Assembly (NCBI GenBank): GCA_020881915.1
Contig: JAJFPB010000003.1
Span: 2,108,001 to 2,172,000 of the forward strand
Direction: 5' to 3'
DNA: 64,000 bases
Origin: Paramyrothecium sp. XJ0827
Lineage: Eukaryota > Ascomycota > Sordariomycetes > Hypocreales > Stachybotryaceae
The position numbers were made by a program, and so were the translations under genes. Below are positions 23,938-33,757 of this stretch, piece after piece; position 1 is the first letter of the stretch; the number at the start of each line of letters is the position of its first letter. The notes beneath the pieces are model-generated. The model made no database searches and had not been told where the DNA came from. It worked only from the letters and a program-made list of their open reading frames with translations.

Positions 23938-24391
23938 CTTGAGAGGCGTTGAGGTTGGGGGCCCGGTGGACTGGTTGAAAGCAAAAGACTCGTTGTCACT
24001 GTGGTTGGGAGGGGGACGGACAGAACTGGGGGAGTAAACACCATGGCCGGAGGCTCGTGTGCTACATATACACGCTCGAGGTTGCTGGCAACGGGTCGTC
24101 CGGCGATGAAATTGCAGCGGGTCTTCACATGCGTCTACTACAGAGTTCAAACCGATAGATTCTTTCAGCTTCTCCACAGCGAAAGCAACACCCCCTGTGA
24201 AAAACTGCTTCTCGTTCTGCAAAATGTGTTCAGGTTCGTCTAGACTCATCAAGCACCATTCACATAAAAGCCGCAGAGGGCCCCCCTGGCTCGTTCATTT
24301 GAGACCTTTACGAGGTGCGTGTTCCCGCATTGGGGAGTAGTTCTTCAGCCACAAGTGGTCCCTCGCAGCGCTATTTGATCTAGATCCTGGT
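23938..24391. other. Upstream region of the CFEM gene
   Basis: Promoter-proximal sequence between the CFEM start codon and the GATA palindrome. An in-frame ORF extends upstream of the CFEM start but would bury the signal peptide, so it is taken as untranslated. Confidence 0.4.
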
Positions 24392-24426
24392 TTATCAGAT
24401 GATCAGATAATCTGATTATCTGATAA
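24392..24426. promoter_or_regulatory. Palindrome of four SreA-type GATA sites (ATCWGATAA)
   Basis: A near-perfect 35-bp palindrome holds four exact matches to ATCWGATAA, the published consensus for iron-responsive GATA repressors such as SreA. They are at 24402-24410 and 24418-24426 on the + strand and 24392-24400 and 24416-24424 on the - strand. The nearest gene starting toward it is the CFEM gene, whose ATG is 455 bp away. The other neighbour ends there, so the CFEM gene is the plausible target. Iron repression is inferred. Confidence 0.7.
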
Positions 24427-24940
24427 GATCGTGCAACCCCCGTCGTCGGCCCCACCCGACCCACTGGTTCGGCAACGTCTAAGCTGGTCTCGGTCGAACC
24501 GTCAGCCTCGGGTACCTGCGGTAGAGAGGTTCATTTCGTTTGCATGCGGGCGCTACACGTTCCTCCGGCATGTTCCGCGACCGGAAGACACGGTATTGGT
24601 TGCCTGAACATGGCATTTATGGTGCAGACACGGGAACAGAAACAGGACGGCTTGACTTGCGATGGCACGATGCAGTGCAAAATGATTGTGACTCAGAGCG
24701 AGTTTTAATGCAAGTTGATGCTAAGTTGAACTCATACCTGTATGAGTTACAACGATTGGAAAATGTAGGAAACCCCATTAATTCCCCCCGACGCACTCGC
24801 ATTCTTCTCGCCGCTATTTTAGCCGAGTCCCCGTCACCCACTCAGCGCATGCCCAACAGAAGTACGCTCAAGGTACCAGGCCAAATCCCGGCTACTCCCT
24901 CTCCGAGCCGCATTCCCAGCCTCATTCCCCCCGGGCACAC
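24427..24940. other. Spacer between GATA palindrome and the next gene's 3' end
   Basis: About 500 bp with small ORFs (for example one running to 24944) but no domain or convincing start. Confidence 0.4.
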
Positions 24941-26050
24941 TTAGAGCAGGTCCTCCAGCTTCGAAGCAATGTCGTCAACGTTCGTGCCAAAGTACTGCGG
25001 CACCGTCTGCGGAGTACCGTCGTCAGCTTTCCGTCTCACGCACACCGCGGTTCAATCAAGCCTTGGCTTACCTGGAGGTAGAGCACGCCGTCCTCGATGA
25101 CGCTCTCGTTGTAGCTCTGCTTCATCTTCCCGTCGTCGACGACCCTGAACACAACCTTGCCGTACTCGACGGCCTCGTGGAAGGCCTCCCGCATCATGTC
25201 GTCTTCGCCAAACTTCTGGTACTCCAGGGTCCTCGCCAGGCCGTTGAAGTACAAGTGGACGAAGTTGCCGAGGTTCTGCTCCCAGCGATCCTGTGCGTTG
25301 GAGGCGGCCTTGAGCTTGGCAAATGCCTCTGCAAAGTTGGGGTCTAGGACCAGCTCCTTCTGCAGCAAGGCGTTGATCTTCTCCTGCACGGGCGCAATCT
25401 CGGCCTCGTAGTCATTCTTGATGGCCTGTCGTGCTACGAAGCTGAGGGGCAGATCCGGGGGAGACGGTGCCTCGTTGAGGGCGTCGGCAAGCTTCTGCGT
25501 GTCCAGGGCGTCGTAGATGTTCGTGCCCAGATACTCCCGGCCGAAGAGAATGACCAGCTGGCCAGAGGATGAAACACTGCAGCCGTTGTACGTGACCTTC
25601 TTGTCCACGTCGACGTCTATTGTGATGACGTGAGCGTGGCAGATGGCATTAATTTCCTTCTTGACATCCTCGCCGTTCCGGCTCACAAAGTCCTTGAGCC
25701 GACTGATGGCGGCAGAGATGTATCTAGTTGGTGGGATCAGCACTGTCTGCTTTGAAGAGAAAACAACAAGGGGTAAATTGACATACTCGGAGATCATTGA
25801 CCCGGTCGAGCTCCTCGCGTAGCTGTCCGGGTCCCCGTATGGATACAATTGGCTCGGGTTGATGTCGATGGTCCATGTGTCGCCCAGGAGGCTCGAGAGA
25901 TCCGATTCAAACTCGGACTTTTTGCTCTCCCACTCATCCCGAACTTGAAGAGGCTTGGTTAGAAACACGGCAGCCTCACGTATGGACAGCTAACATACTG
26001 TTCTTGCGAACGGCGAGAGGGAGCTTTTCAGCAGGTGGAAGGCGGCTCAT
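24941..26050 (-). CDS. Conserved fungal protein of unknown function, four exons
   Basis: Exons 25999-26050, 25787-25943, 25072-25723, 24941-25006; 308 aa, soluble, acidic, with helical segments and no signal peptide. The chain starts MSRLPPAEKLPLAVRKN and ends DDIASKLEDLL. Intron 2 (25724-25786) is exactly 63 nt and has no stop, so a retained-intron form of 329 aa would also be open. I removed it because splicing GA|A gives MISE-YISAAISRLKDF, a smoother continuation. The last intron is supported by the natural end VLYLQ|TVPQYFGTNV. I recall similar hypothetical proteins in filamentous fungi but no assigned function. Confidence 0.75.
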
Positions 26051-27912
26051 TGTGGTACTAGGTGTTACGGCTAATTGTTGAAACAAGTAGTGAGAATCTC
26101 AGGCAGCGGAATTGATGGGATTCGGTGGTGACGATGGCATGCAACCTTTCTTTCCTGTCTACGAAGCTTTCCGTTCCCTTTTTATCCTCTGACACCGGCC
26201 GGGCTCTGTCCTCACCATCACAAGGGTTCAAACCGGATCCCTGGGTGCAACAGCCAGCCCACCGCCACCGGCAGCCACCCACCGCATCCGTGAACGACAC
26301 AGCACGGCGCTCGGGCGAAATGGTCACGGTGGGCGGGAGCAGCGCTGGCAGGAAAGCGCCTCAGCTGCGCGGTGGACCGTTTCGTGGCGCGCGCCGTCGC
26401 AGTGCCGTTGTCTGTGCCTCTCAAGGCAGCCCACGCGGCGTCGGCAACGCACCCGTCTGGGCGGCGGGTTCACCACTGCCGATCCAGTTCAGCGAGACCC
26501 CGCTGGGACCGCGGCTCTTCAGGTAGTAGCAGGGGTCAGAATTGGGATTAAATACAGGAAGTACTTGAAACGTGCTTGCAAAACTTGTCAAGCTTTTGGA
26601 CATCCTGTTGCGCTTAATTGCCGAATTCTTCCAGTATCAAGATTGTACTCGACTACCCCGAATTGTGTATTGTGCAACACCCGGCTCCCCCTCGTGCCCG
26701 GGACTGTGGTCGGGCTGCAGCCTGGACACAGCAGGGGTCCCAGTCTGGTTTTGTGGGGACGGGCTGGCGGGCTGATTCCTGGGGCGGCATGAGAGGCATC
26801 GTGTCATTTGCCGAGGCTGGGGTGTGACGAAAACGCCCAACCACGCTTGCGCCGGGTCCGGCGTGTGCCATGGACGCAGTTGCGAGGCGAGGCAGAACCG
26901 GCTTCCAACTCCCTGAAACCCCCGTCACGGCGAGAGATATTCTGGATAGTCACTGATCGACATTTACCAAGTGCAGCCGAATCTTTGTGCAGCAGACAGT
27001 CTTGCCGATGGCCAACTGGCGACAACAAACGCTGGCTGTGCTCATCACGGCATTTCCCACTGACAACAGCCGGCAATACTGACATCCCGCTGCAAGAAGG
27101 TGGAAAAAAATACGACAATTTAATAACACATTGTCGTTCAAGAGGAGAGAGCCAAAGAGAAAAGGTAAGTCCTCATTTCCATACGTTCATTGTCGCGCGC
27201 GCGTGTGCTAGACCTCAATCACAATGACACCACAAGCCCCCTCACCTCAAACCACCTGCTACACACCACTGCCATCACCAGTTCTCCCCGCGCTCACCGT
27301 GTCCGCTCCGTGGAACAACTTCTCGCCGTGGTTCGGCCCCGCAAGCCCCACCCCCTCGGCCTGTACAACTGCCCTCCCCGGGGGCCGGGAACCGCATCCC
27401 CCTCCCTCTGCCCTCTGCCCTCTGCCCTCTGCCCTCTGCCCTCACCCACAATTTCCACATCATCTTGCCCACTCTTGCCATCGTCGAAGACATCCTTGGC
27501 TACAAGAGATTCTCCAATGAGGCCGGTGAGGACAGCCATCCGTGGCCTCAAGGGTGGTCCCGACCGTGACAGCATGTAATGTCGTTCCCCTGTCTCTGAA
27601 CATCTGACGGACACAAGCAAAACGGAACATGATCAGTGACCAAAATATGTAAGGTAGTTTACACTATGTAGCGACGCATGTCGGGCATGTCGTTTAGCCC
27701 CCATCCTTCCTAATTGTACATATAGCGATGCATCTTCGTTGTACAACGACGCGCGAGCACGGCACCGGCTGCAATGCCGTCGTGGTGCTGGGAGCAATGT
27801 GCGTCGCTGGTATTGGCGCCGCCTCTCATCTAACACTGTCCCTTGACGGAGCTAATCATGGGCTTGTCGAAAGTGTATTCCTGGTGGGCATCCCGTTCTC
27901 TTGGCCCACTTC
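26051..27912. other. 1.9-kb spacer without a supported gene
   Basis: Divided between the upstream side of the four-exon gene and the 3' side of TAD2. It holds many short overlapping ORFs in all frames, typical of GC-rich noncoding sequence, and one minisatellite (listed separately). No domain or splice structure was found. Confidence 0.5.
27404..27443. repeat. Heptanucleotide minisatellite (CCCTCTG)5
   Basis: Five perfect copies of CCCTCTG from 27404 to 27438 plus a partial sixth. Noncoding by position. Confidence 0.9.
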
Positions 27913-28960
27913 CTAGGACAGCATCAGGTCATCGCCGGTCCCATCTCCGAGGTGCGCGGTGTTGGTTTTTCGCTCGAGCGACGGATCTATGTTCTCTTTC
28001 TTAAGAGTCTCGCCTGCCGGCATGTCGTCTGCCTCACCGTTTGGCGTCGACTGCGAAACAAGCGACGTGCTGGATGCGTTGCCGTCCTGCTCCAACAGAG
28101 CCGCTAGTCGAGCCGCACGACCCTCCTTCTTTCGTGGCACAGGTGCTGAGAGATTGCATTAGCTTACAAGCGTGGTCAGCTTCCTCGCCACAACATACCT
28201 CGTCCGTTCTCCTGCACGTAGAATCGTCGCAGTAGGCCCACAGCTTCGTCGCGGCCCCAGCCGCCTTCAATCTCGTAGCCGGGCTCGACATTGCCGCCGT
28301 CTCCACCTCCGGGTGGGAACGACATGCCCAGCACCCCGCTGCCGTCGGGCAGCTGGACTGGCTTGGGGGTGGGGTGCGCGCTTGCCGTCTGGCCATCCTC
28401 GCTGACCGGGAGAGAGTTGGCATGGATGCTGAAGACTCCGCCCGTGCCGCCGAACTTGTCGTTGACGGCGCCAAAGTAGACCTTCTTGATGCCGAGCTGG
28501 CGCAGAAGCGACGCGCACATGACGCACGGCTCCACCGTGACGTAGAGGATGCTCTCACGGATGATGGCACGGTCAACCTTGCGCTCGGGAAGCAGCTTCT
28601 GGCCGTAGGGGTACAGGTGGCTCTTGCTCCCGTCCTCGTTGCCCTCGTCAGGCGGCCCGCGGGTGGAGTCTGTCGACTCGACATCCGACGCCCCGTCCGA
28701 CTGCGCTGCCCTGTCCTGCTTGGGCCGGAGGCACGTGGTTCGGGGGCCAGATTCGGGGGCGTAGGACAGCAGCGCGGACAGCGCCATGAACTCGGCATGG
28801 CGGGTGCCGTTGCGGGTGACGTTGGTGGCGTTCATTCCCCTGGCGATAACGGTTCCGTCGTGGACGAGGACGCAGCCGACGGGCGTCTCGTTGGTTCTAA
28901 GGGCGAGGCGGGCCTGCGCAGACGGGGTCAGCCATTCTGAGGTTCGAAGGATAAGCAAGC

Positions 28961-28995
<35 letters not shown>

Positions 28996-29669
28996 GGGCT
29001 TTCCATCCGACGATGCGATCAAACAGGGCAACGGATGAAAAAGACAGCAAGACTCACCATGTCCAAGGCTTCGCCGATGAAATGCAGATGCTGCGCCCGT
29101 TCCGCCCGCACCGCCGGATCCTCCAGGTCGGGCATCAGACTGCCGAGCAGCTTCTCGTCGTGCTCAGCATCGACACCGACTGCAGGCGTGGGCACTGGCA
29201 CCGGCACTGGCACCGAGGCAACGGGGCCTATGTTCAGCTTGCCCAGCGCGGCCGTGACATCTTGGTCGAGTGGCGGCGGTCGGTTCTCCTTGTTCCGCTG
29301 GTTCTGGTAGTTGGCCTGGTGTGGGAGCCTCACGGTGATCCCCATCGTGTTCGCGGCAACAGCGCCTGCGGCCATGGCTGCTTGCGTACCGCCGTCCTTG
29401 TCGGGCTGCTCTAGCGGTGATGGTGACGATGACTGGAAGGCGGCGTCTCTCGAAGCCGGTGCGTCTGCTGCTGTTGCTTCTGATGCGCGGGGTGGTCGTG
29501 GTGGTCGTGGTGCTCCTGTTGGTGCCGTCGTTGCGTTTGAGGTGCTGCTCGTATCGTTTTTCGAGGTTGAGGTCGACGTCGCCGACTCGCCAGCTGGCGG
29601 TGGCCGGCGGAACAGCCTGCGCAGGACCTTCCTGGCAGCTGCCAGCCCAAGCGACTTGAGCCCGACCAT
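27913..29669 (-). CDS. TAD2: tRNA-specific adenosine deaminase catalytic subunit (Tad2-like)
   Basis: Deaminates wobble A34 to inosine in tRNA as the catalytic half of the Tad2/Tad3 heterodimer. Exons 29058-29669, 28199-28913, 27913-28145; 519 aa. The deaminase core is split by intron 1: HFIGEALDM|ARLALRTNETPVGCVLVHDG. The zinc site is intact: TRHAEFMAL (HAE) and EPCVMCASLL (PCxxC), and FGAVNDKFGGTGG follows as in Tad2. Yeast Tad2 is about half this length; the extra mass is a low-complexity N-terminal region of about 180 residues (Ser/Thr/Pro/Ala-rich) and an insert after the HAE motif. The start at 29669 is the first convincing ATG; the same frame stays open further upstream, so the N-terminus is uncertain. 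Confidence 0.9.
28962..28994. repeat. (CAG)11 trinucleotide repeat inside TAD2 intron 1
   Basis: Eleven uninterrupted CAG units, CTG on the gene's strand, lie in the 144-nt intron 28914-29057 between the branch region and the donor. If the intron is kept, the frame reads a long poly-leucine run. Confidence 0.95.
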
Positions 29670-30934
29670 CTTGAACCTCGTCTGTTTTCGCTTTCCGCTT
29701 TCCGCTTTCCCCCACTCAAACCCTCCCCTCTTTCCCTTCTCCTTCTTGGATGACACCGTCGGCGGCCAAGACCCCGATGAATCCCGCTGCACCACCGTGT
29801 CTCTGCGTCTCTGTCGCAAGGAAGGTCTCGTCGCCCTGACTGTCAACGGCTCCCTGCAGCTTGGCCCGGAGCCTGCGCACCTCCCGTTGCAACTCGTGGA
29901 GCGTTGCCTTTGCCTCAAGCTTTCGAACCAAATCCTCACCGGCCCCCCCAAAGCTTCAATGTATGCCAAAGTCGCCGCCTCCTCTACGTGCTAGCTGGGC
30001 GCAAACACACGCAGCTTTCTGAAACAAGAAACTGGCGCTCAGAACTCTGCCGTGGTGACCAAGCCCTATATCAGATCCACTCCTCTCCTCGTTCGTGATT
30101 CAGTGATGCAATCTCACCCCTTGGTCCGTGATTCTACGTCTCATGCGCCGCCCAAAAAAAATAAAAAATAAAAAAAATTTGTGACACAATGACGGGGCGT
30201 CAATCGGACAGGTGACGAACCGTGGATGGCAGGCTTATGGATTCCCCTCCAATGGCATCGTCCAGGGGCAGAACTGAACTGGAGGCACCGATCCAAAAGA
30301 GTGACGCTTGCAGGCTACCTACCTTATCCAAATGCTTCCTTCTTGACACGTCTGAGCCTCCCGCAGACGGCCTGGTTTGACGTTTGACGACAGATGCGTT
30401 CGTCCCACATGCAGCAAAAAAATTGCGCCCCACCCACCCATCCAAGGGGCTCCTGGCCCACCACCACTGTAGACGGTCACGTGCAGTCCCAGCAATTAGA
30501 CCTAAGGGGTACCTACGAACTGGTGGGGTACCCTCTGTAAGGTAAGGTACCATTCATGTCTCTGCTTGGCAAAGAAAGGCTCTTGCGGATGCAGTGGTGC
30601 GAGCCTCCGCTCCCTTCATCCGACTCGCCGGGCATGTGTGTCGTGGCCGCCGAAGTCTTCTTGTTGATTCATTGAACATGCATCACACTCAAAGAAGGAG
30701 AAAACATTAGTTAAAAAAATTCCAAGGCTCAATACAGGCCTCATCTATATTTTGATCGCTAGAATAATGCACACAATACAATACACATCTCCAGCTCTAT
30801 GAGAACATCCCCAGTACGCCAAAGTGAAGTCTCAGCCAGCGTGCTGGCCCGTGTGCGGGTATCCTAAAGCAAGAATGTCGCTATACAAATACAATCGGCA
30901 CGCGAGTCAATCTACAAAACAGGCAATGCCCGTT
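29670..30934. other. Spacer upstream of TAD2 and downstream of the half-zinc-cluster gene
   Basis: The first 260 bp carry an open, coiled-coil-like frame without an ATG (LEAKATLHELQREVRRLRAKL, minus strand, near 29850-29930) that might be a missed 5' exon of TAD2 or of another gene. The rest holds nothing I can support. Confidence 0.4.
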
Positions 30935-33757
30935 TTAGATTGTCAGGAGCCTTGCCGTCCGTCCTGACCATCCCAGCCGGGATGGGGGCATGTTGGAGAG
31001 GCCACTGAACAAACGTCCAGCGTCTTCAACCATTTTCCGCCGACCGTCTTCGATCGACATTCGAACGCATGGTTTGCCCTTGCGATCGATCTGTCTCTCG
31101 GATGGCTCCACCAAGACGGCGGCGCCAACTGCGTGGGCACTCACTGCCGCAGCAGACAGCATCAGCGATGCCCCCGAGACGCTCCGCAAAACTGCATACA
31201 ACACCATCATGCCCAAGACGCAAAGAATAGCTTGGGAAGACAGCGGCGCCAGGGTGGCCACGACAGGTCGGCGGATGCCAACCGTGGGACGCTGGACGGA
31301 AACGTCACGTGCGACTTCCCAGGGTGTGGTGTTCGTGCCGGGGTGAGGTATGTCAGCAGACGATGTAGAGCTGACATCAACAGTACACGGTGCGTTCATG
31401 ACTGGCAACTCCGGCATAGTCTGCAGGCGGGACACGCTTTGTTGGACAGTGGTCTGGTGGTTGACCATGGATTGGCTGGTCGACGTAGACGAACCAGACT
31501 CAACCCGCGAGTGTCTTTGTTGTTGGATGTCCGACCGTTGTTGCAGTGGCGATCCAAGACTGGACACGATGCCACTGTCGACAGAAGACGAGGCGGACGT
31601 TGGCCCACCGAGTTGCAGGCCAGTCGAGGCCAGCAGTGCAGACGGTGCAGATGGTACAGAATGACGACCATCTAGGTCTGTTGAAACAGCATTTGCCGTC
31701 GTCGTTGCACCGGGTATCTGCTTCACGCTGACGCGGCCGGCCAGTGGCGCTTGGTCTTCGGTATTGACCTTTTTCCCAGTTAGTGATGATTCGATCGTGG
31801 GATGCACGTGGCATAGACGTACACTACGACGAAGCTGCGATGCCGCCTCAACAGAAGATGTCCTATCGCGCACAATCGATTCCTTCCTCAAAGTCAATGG
31901 CCGTACAGTCAGAACATTGTGGTGAGTACATACAACTTCAGTAGTAATCGAGGAGTGACCACAAGAATTGGTTGAGCTGTGTGTTACCTTTCGCGGCATT
32001 AGTCGATATTCTTGGGGTGGGAAATGGTGTTCACGTACAGTCTTAGTAGTAGTCAAGGAGCGACCACAAGAATCGGTCGAGCTGTGTGTTACCTTTCGCG
32101 GCATTAGTCGGTGTTCTTGGAAGGGAAAGGGACGTGGACGTACAGTCTCAGTAGTTGTCGAGGAGCGACCATAAGAATTGGTTGAGCTGTTTGTTACCTT
32201 TCGCGGCATTAGTCGGTATACTTGAAAGCAGAAGGAGTGTGGACGTACAGTCTGATCACGACGAGGCCTCTGGAAAACGCCATCTGACGTCACCGAAGTC
32301 TCGTATGCGCCGATAAGGTCGCCGTTGCTGGCACCACGGCCAGAAGCGGACAGGAGGCTGGGTACACGCCAGGGCTCCCCAGAAACAGGGGCACAGAGCC
32401 ATTCAGCGTCGTAGAACTCGTCTGTACGGTCTGGGGCTGAGGCCGCTTCTTGTCGACAAACGCCAACGGAGTCTTCTGCACTTGATTCCGTACTAATCAC
32501 GAGACCATCGTTGAACCATGAGTCGCCCGGCGAAGCGAACGGCAATGGCTGCGACGAGTTCGCGGCGGATTCGGACTCGGACTGCTGGACAGGTGATTGA
32601 GATACGCTCCTGGTAGAGAAACGCTCAGATGAAGCCTCGATCGAAACCATGTTCTCATCCTCGGAGAAGCTTGACATGGGTGAGTACAGGTTGAAGTCGG
32701 CGTACGAATCGACCGAGCCAGCTGAGTCGTGGTAAGGTACTGGCATCGAATGCAGCGAGGTTTGTGTCGTGGCTTCTTCCGGGGCAAACGTGACCGAGGT
32801 GGAGGGATCTCCTAGTGACTGGACTGGAGACGCGAGCTTTGAAGGCGATGCGGAGGAAGAAGAAGAGGAAGAGAACGAGGTCTTGGGTGAGAAGTAGCCC
32901 TCTGGGTCGAAGAAGAAATCGTAGTCGTGAGGAATGAGGTCAACCTGGCTTGCAAGCTCCTCGGTAGGCTCGTAGAGCATGGCAAAGTCGGGAACCTCAA
33001 GATCGTCAAAGGTGAAGGATGCATCCCAGTCGATGGGTATTTGTGAGAGTAAGCCGTCGGCGGCAAATATGGGAGGTGATGCAGCGGGTTGCTGAGCCTT
33101 TGCAGGTTGTGGCGATGCCTTGGCCTTCTTGGCAACCTTGGATGACTGCGAAGGCTGCGCTTGCGAGGCAGCACTGCGCTTCTTGTGGCTAGGGTCGCAG
33201 CGAATCTTCTTGCGCTTGCAGCTGTCGCAGGCCTTGATGATGCGCATGAGGTGGGCGTGGTCGCGCTGTTCCTTGGTCTTGGAGCCCCGTGATGCCGTGT
33301 TCGTGATGTCCCGGCCATCCTTGGTCATGATCTTCATGCCTGGGAGGTGGGAGAAGTCAGCGGTCTGGTGGCGCGAGGCGGTACCGGCACTGGACTTTCG
33401 AGGCTGGCGGCTGGTGGAAGAGCCGGGAGATGAGGCGGAAGCCTGGCTCCAATCCCATGACGAGGCGGCCGGGGAAGCATTGAAGGATGAGATGGAGTCA
33501 GAGAAGGGGGACTCGACAGCGGAGCGGACGGTGTAGAACTTGAATGTTTGGCCGGTCAGCTGAGCGAACTCGAGGAAGTCAACGGCGACGGTGGCACGCT
33601 TCTCCTGGATGGAGGCGGGGCCAGGCATGTAGGCGTTGATCATGTCGTCGAGCTCCTGGGTGCCGACGGCCGGGAAGAACTGGAGTTGGGCGCCGAGCGT
33701 GGGCTGGAAGATGGAGAAGCCCTGGGGGAGGGTGTTGGAGGACTGTGAAGACGCCAT
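30935..33757 (-). CDS. Large Ser/Thr-rich nuclear-type protein with a half Zn2Cys6 motif and 35-aa tandem repeats
   Basis: Single exon, 940 aa from the ATG at 33757 (the frame opens earlier only at a GTG). An N-terminal globular region (about 1-75: GAQLQFFPAVGTQELDDMINAYMPGP, then VDFLEFAQLTGQTFKFYTV) precedes a disordered stretch. Around residues 175-195 lies RIIKACDSCKRKKIRCDPSHKKR, split here: the first half of a fungal Zn2Cys6 cluster (C-x2-C-x6-C plus the basic run), but the other three cysteines are absent. Acidic, Ser-rich activation-like regions follow. Three tandem copies of a 35-residue unit occupy 31920-32250, and a hydrophobic segment lies near the C-terminus. Probably a transcription-related protein; the DNA-binding ability is uncertain. 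Confidence 0.8.
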   Translation of the reverse strand: MASSQSSNTLPQGFSIFQPTLGAQLQFFPAVGTQELDDMINAYMPGPASIQEKRATVAVDFLEFAQLTGQTFKFYTVRSAVESPFSDSISSFNASPAASSWDWSQASASSPGSSTSRQPRKSSAGTASRHQTADFSHLPGMKIMTKDGRDITNTASRGSKTKEQRDHAHLMRIIKACDSCKRKKIRCDPSHKKRSAASQAQPSQSSKVAKKAKASPQPAKAQQPAASPPIFAADGLLSQIPIDWDASFTFDDLEVPDFAMLYEPTEELASQVDLIPHDYDFFFDPEGYFSPKTSFSSSSSSSASPSKLASPVQSLGDPSTSVTFAPEEATTQTSLHSMPVPYHDSAGSVDSYADFNLYSPMSSFSEDENMVSIEASSERFSTRSVSQSPVQQSESESAANSSQPLPFASPGDSWFNDGLVISTESSAEDSVGVCRQEAASAPDRTDEFYDAEWLCAPVSGEPWRVPSLLSASGRGASNGDLIGAYETSVTSDGVFQRPRRDQTVRPHSFCFQVYRLMPRKVTNSSTNSYGRSSTTTETVRPRPFPFQEHRLMPRKVTHSSTDSCGRSLTTTKTVREHHFPPQEYRLMPRKVTHSSTNSCGHSSITTEVVCTHHNVLTVRPLTLRKESIVRDRTSSVEAASQLRRSVRLCHVHPTIESSLTGKKVNTEDQAPLAGRVSVKQIPGATTTANAVSTDLDGRHSVPSAPSALLASTGLQLGGPTSASSSVDSGIVSSLGSPLQQRSDIQQQRHSRVESGSSTSTSQSMVNHQTTVQQSVSRLQTMPELPVMNAPCTVDVSSTSSADIPHPGTNTTPWEVARDVSVQRPTVGIRRPVVATLAPLSSQAILCVLGMMVLYAVLRSVSGASLMLSAAAVSAHAVGAAVLVEPSERQIDRKGKPCVRMSIEDGRRKMVEDAGRLFSGLSNMPPSRLGWSGRTARLLTI
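31920..32250 (-). repeat. Three tandem 105-bp units coding for a 35-residue repeat
   Basis: The word CCTTTCGCGGCATTAGTCG recurs at 31987, 32092 and 32197, an exact 105-bp period, so the reading frame is kept. The protein unit centres on YRLMPRKVTHSSTNSCGRS. Copies differ by scattered substitutions, mostly keeping the core. Confidence 0.92.

Noticed and set aside
29716..29931. Coiled-coil-like ORF upstream of TAD2
   Set aside because: It opens only at a TTG and no splice to TAD2 was found; kept as a note in the spacer entry.
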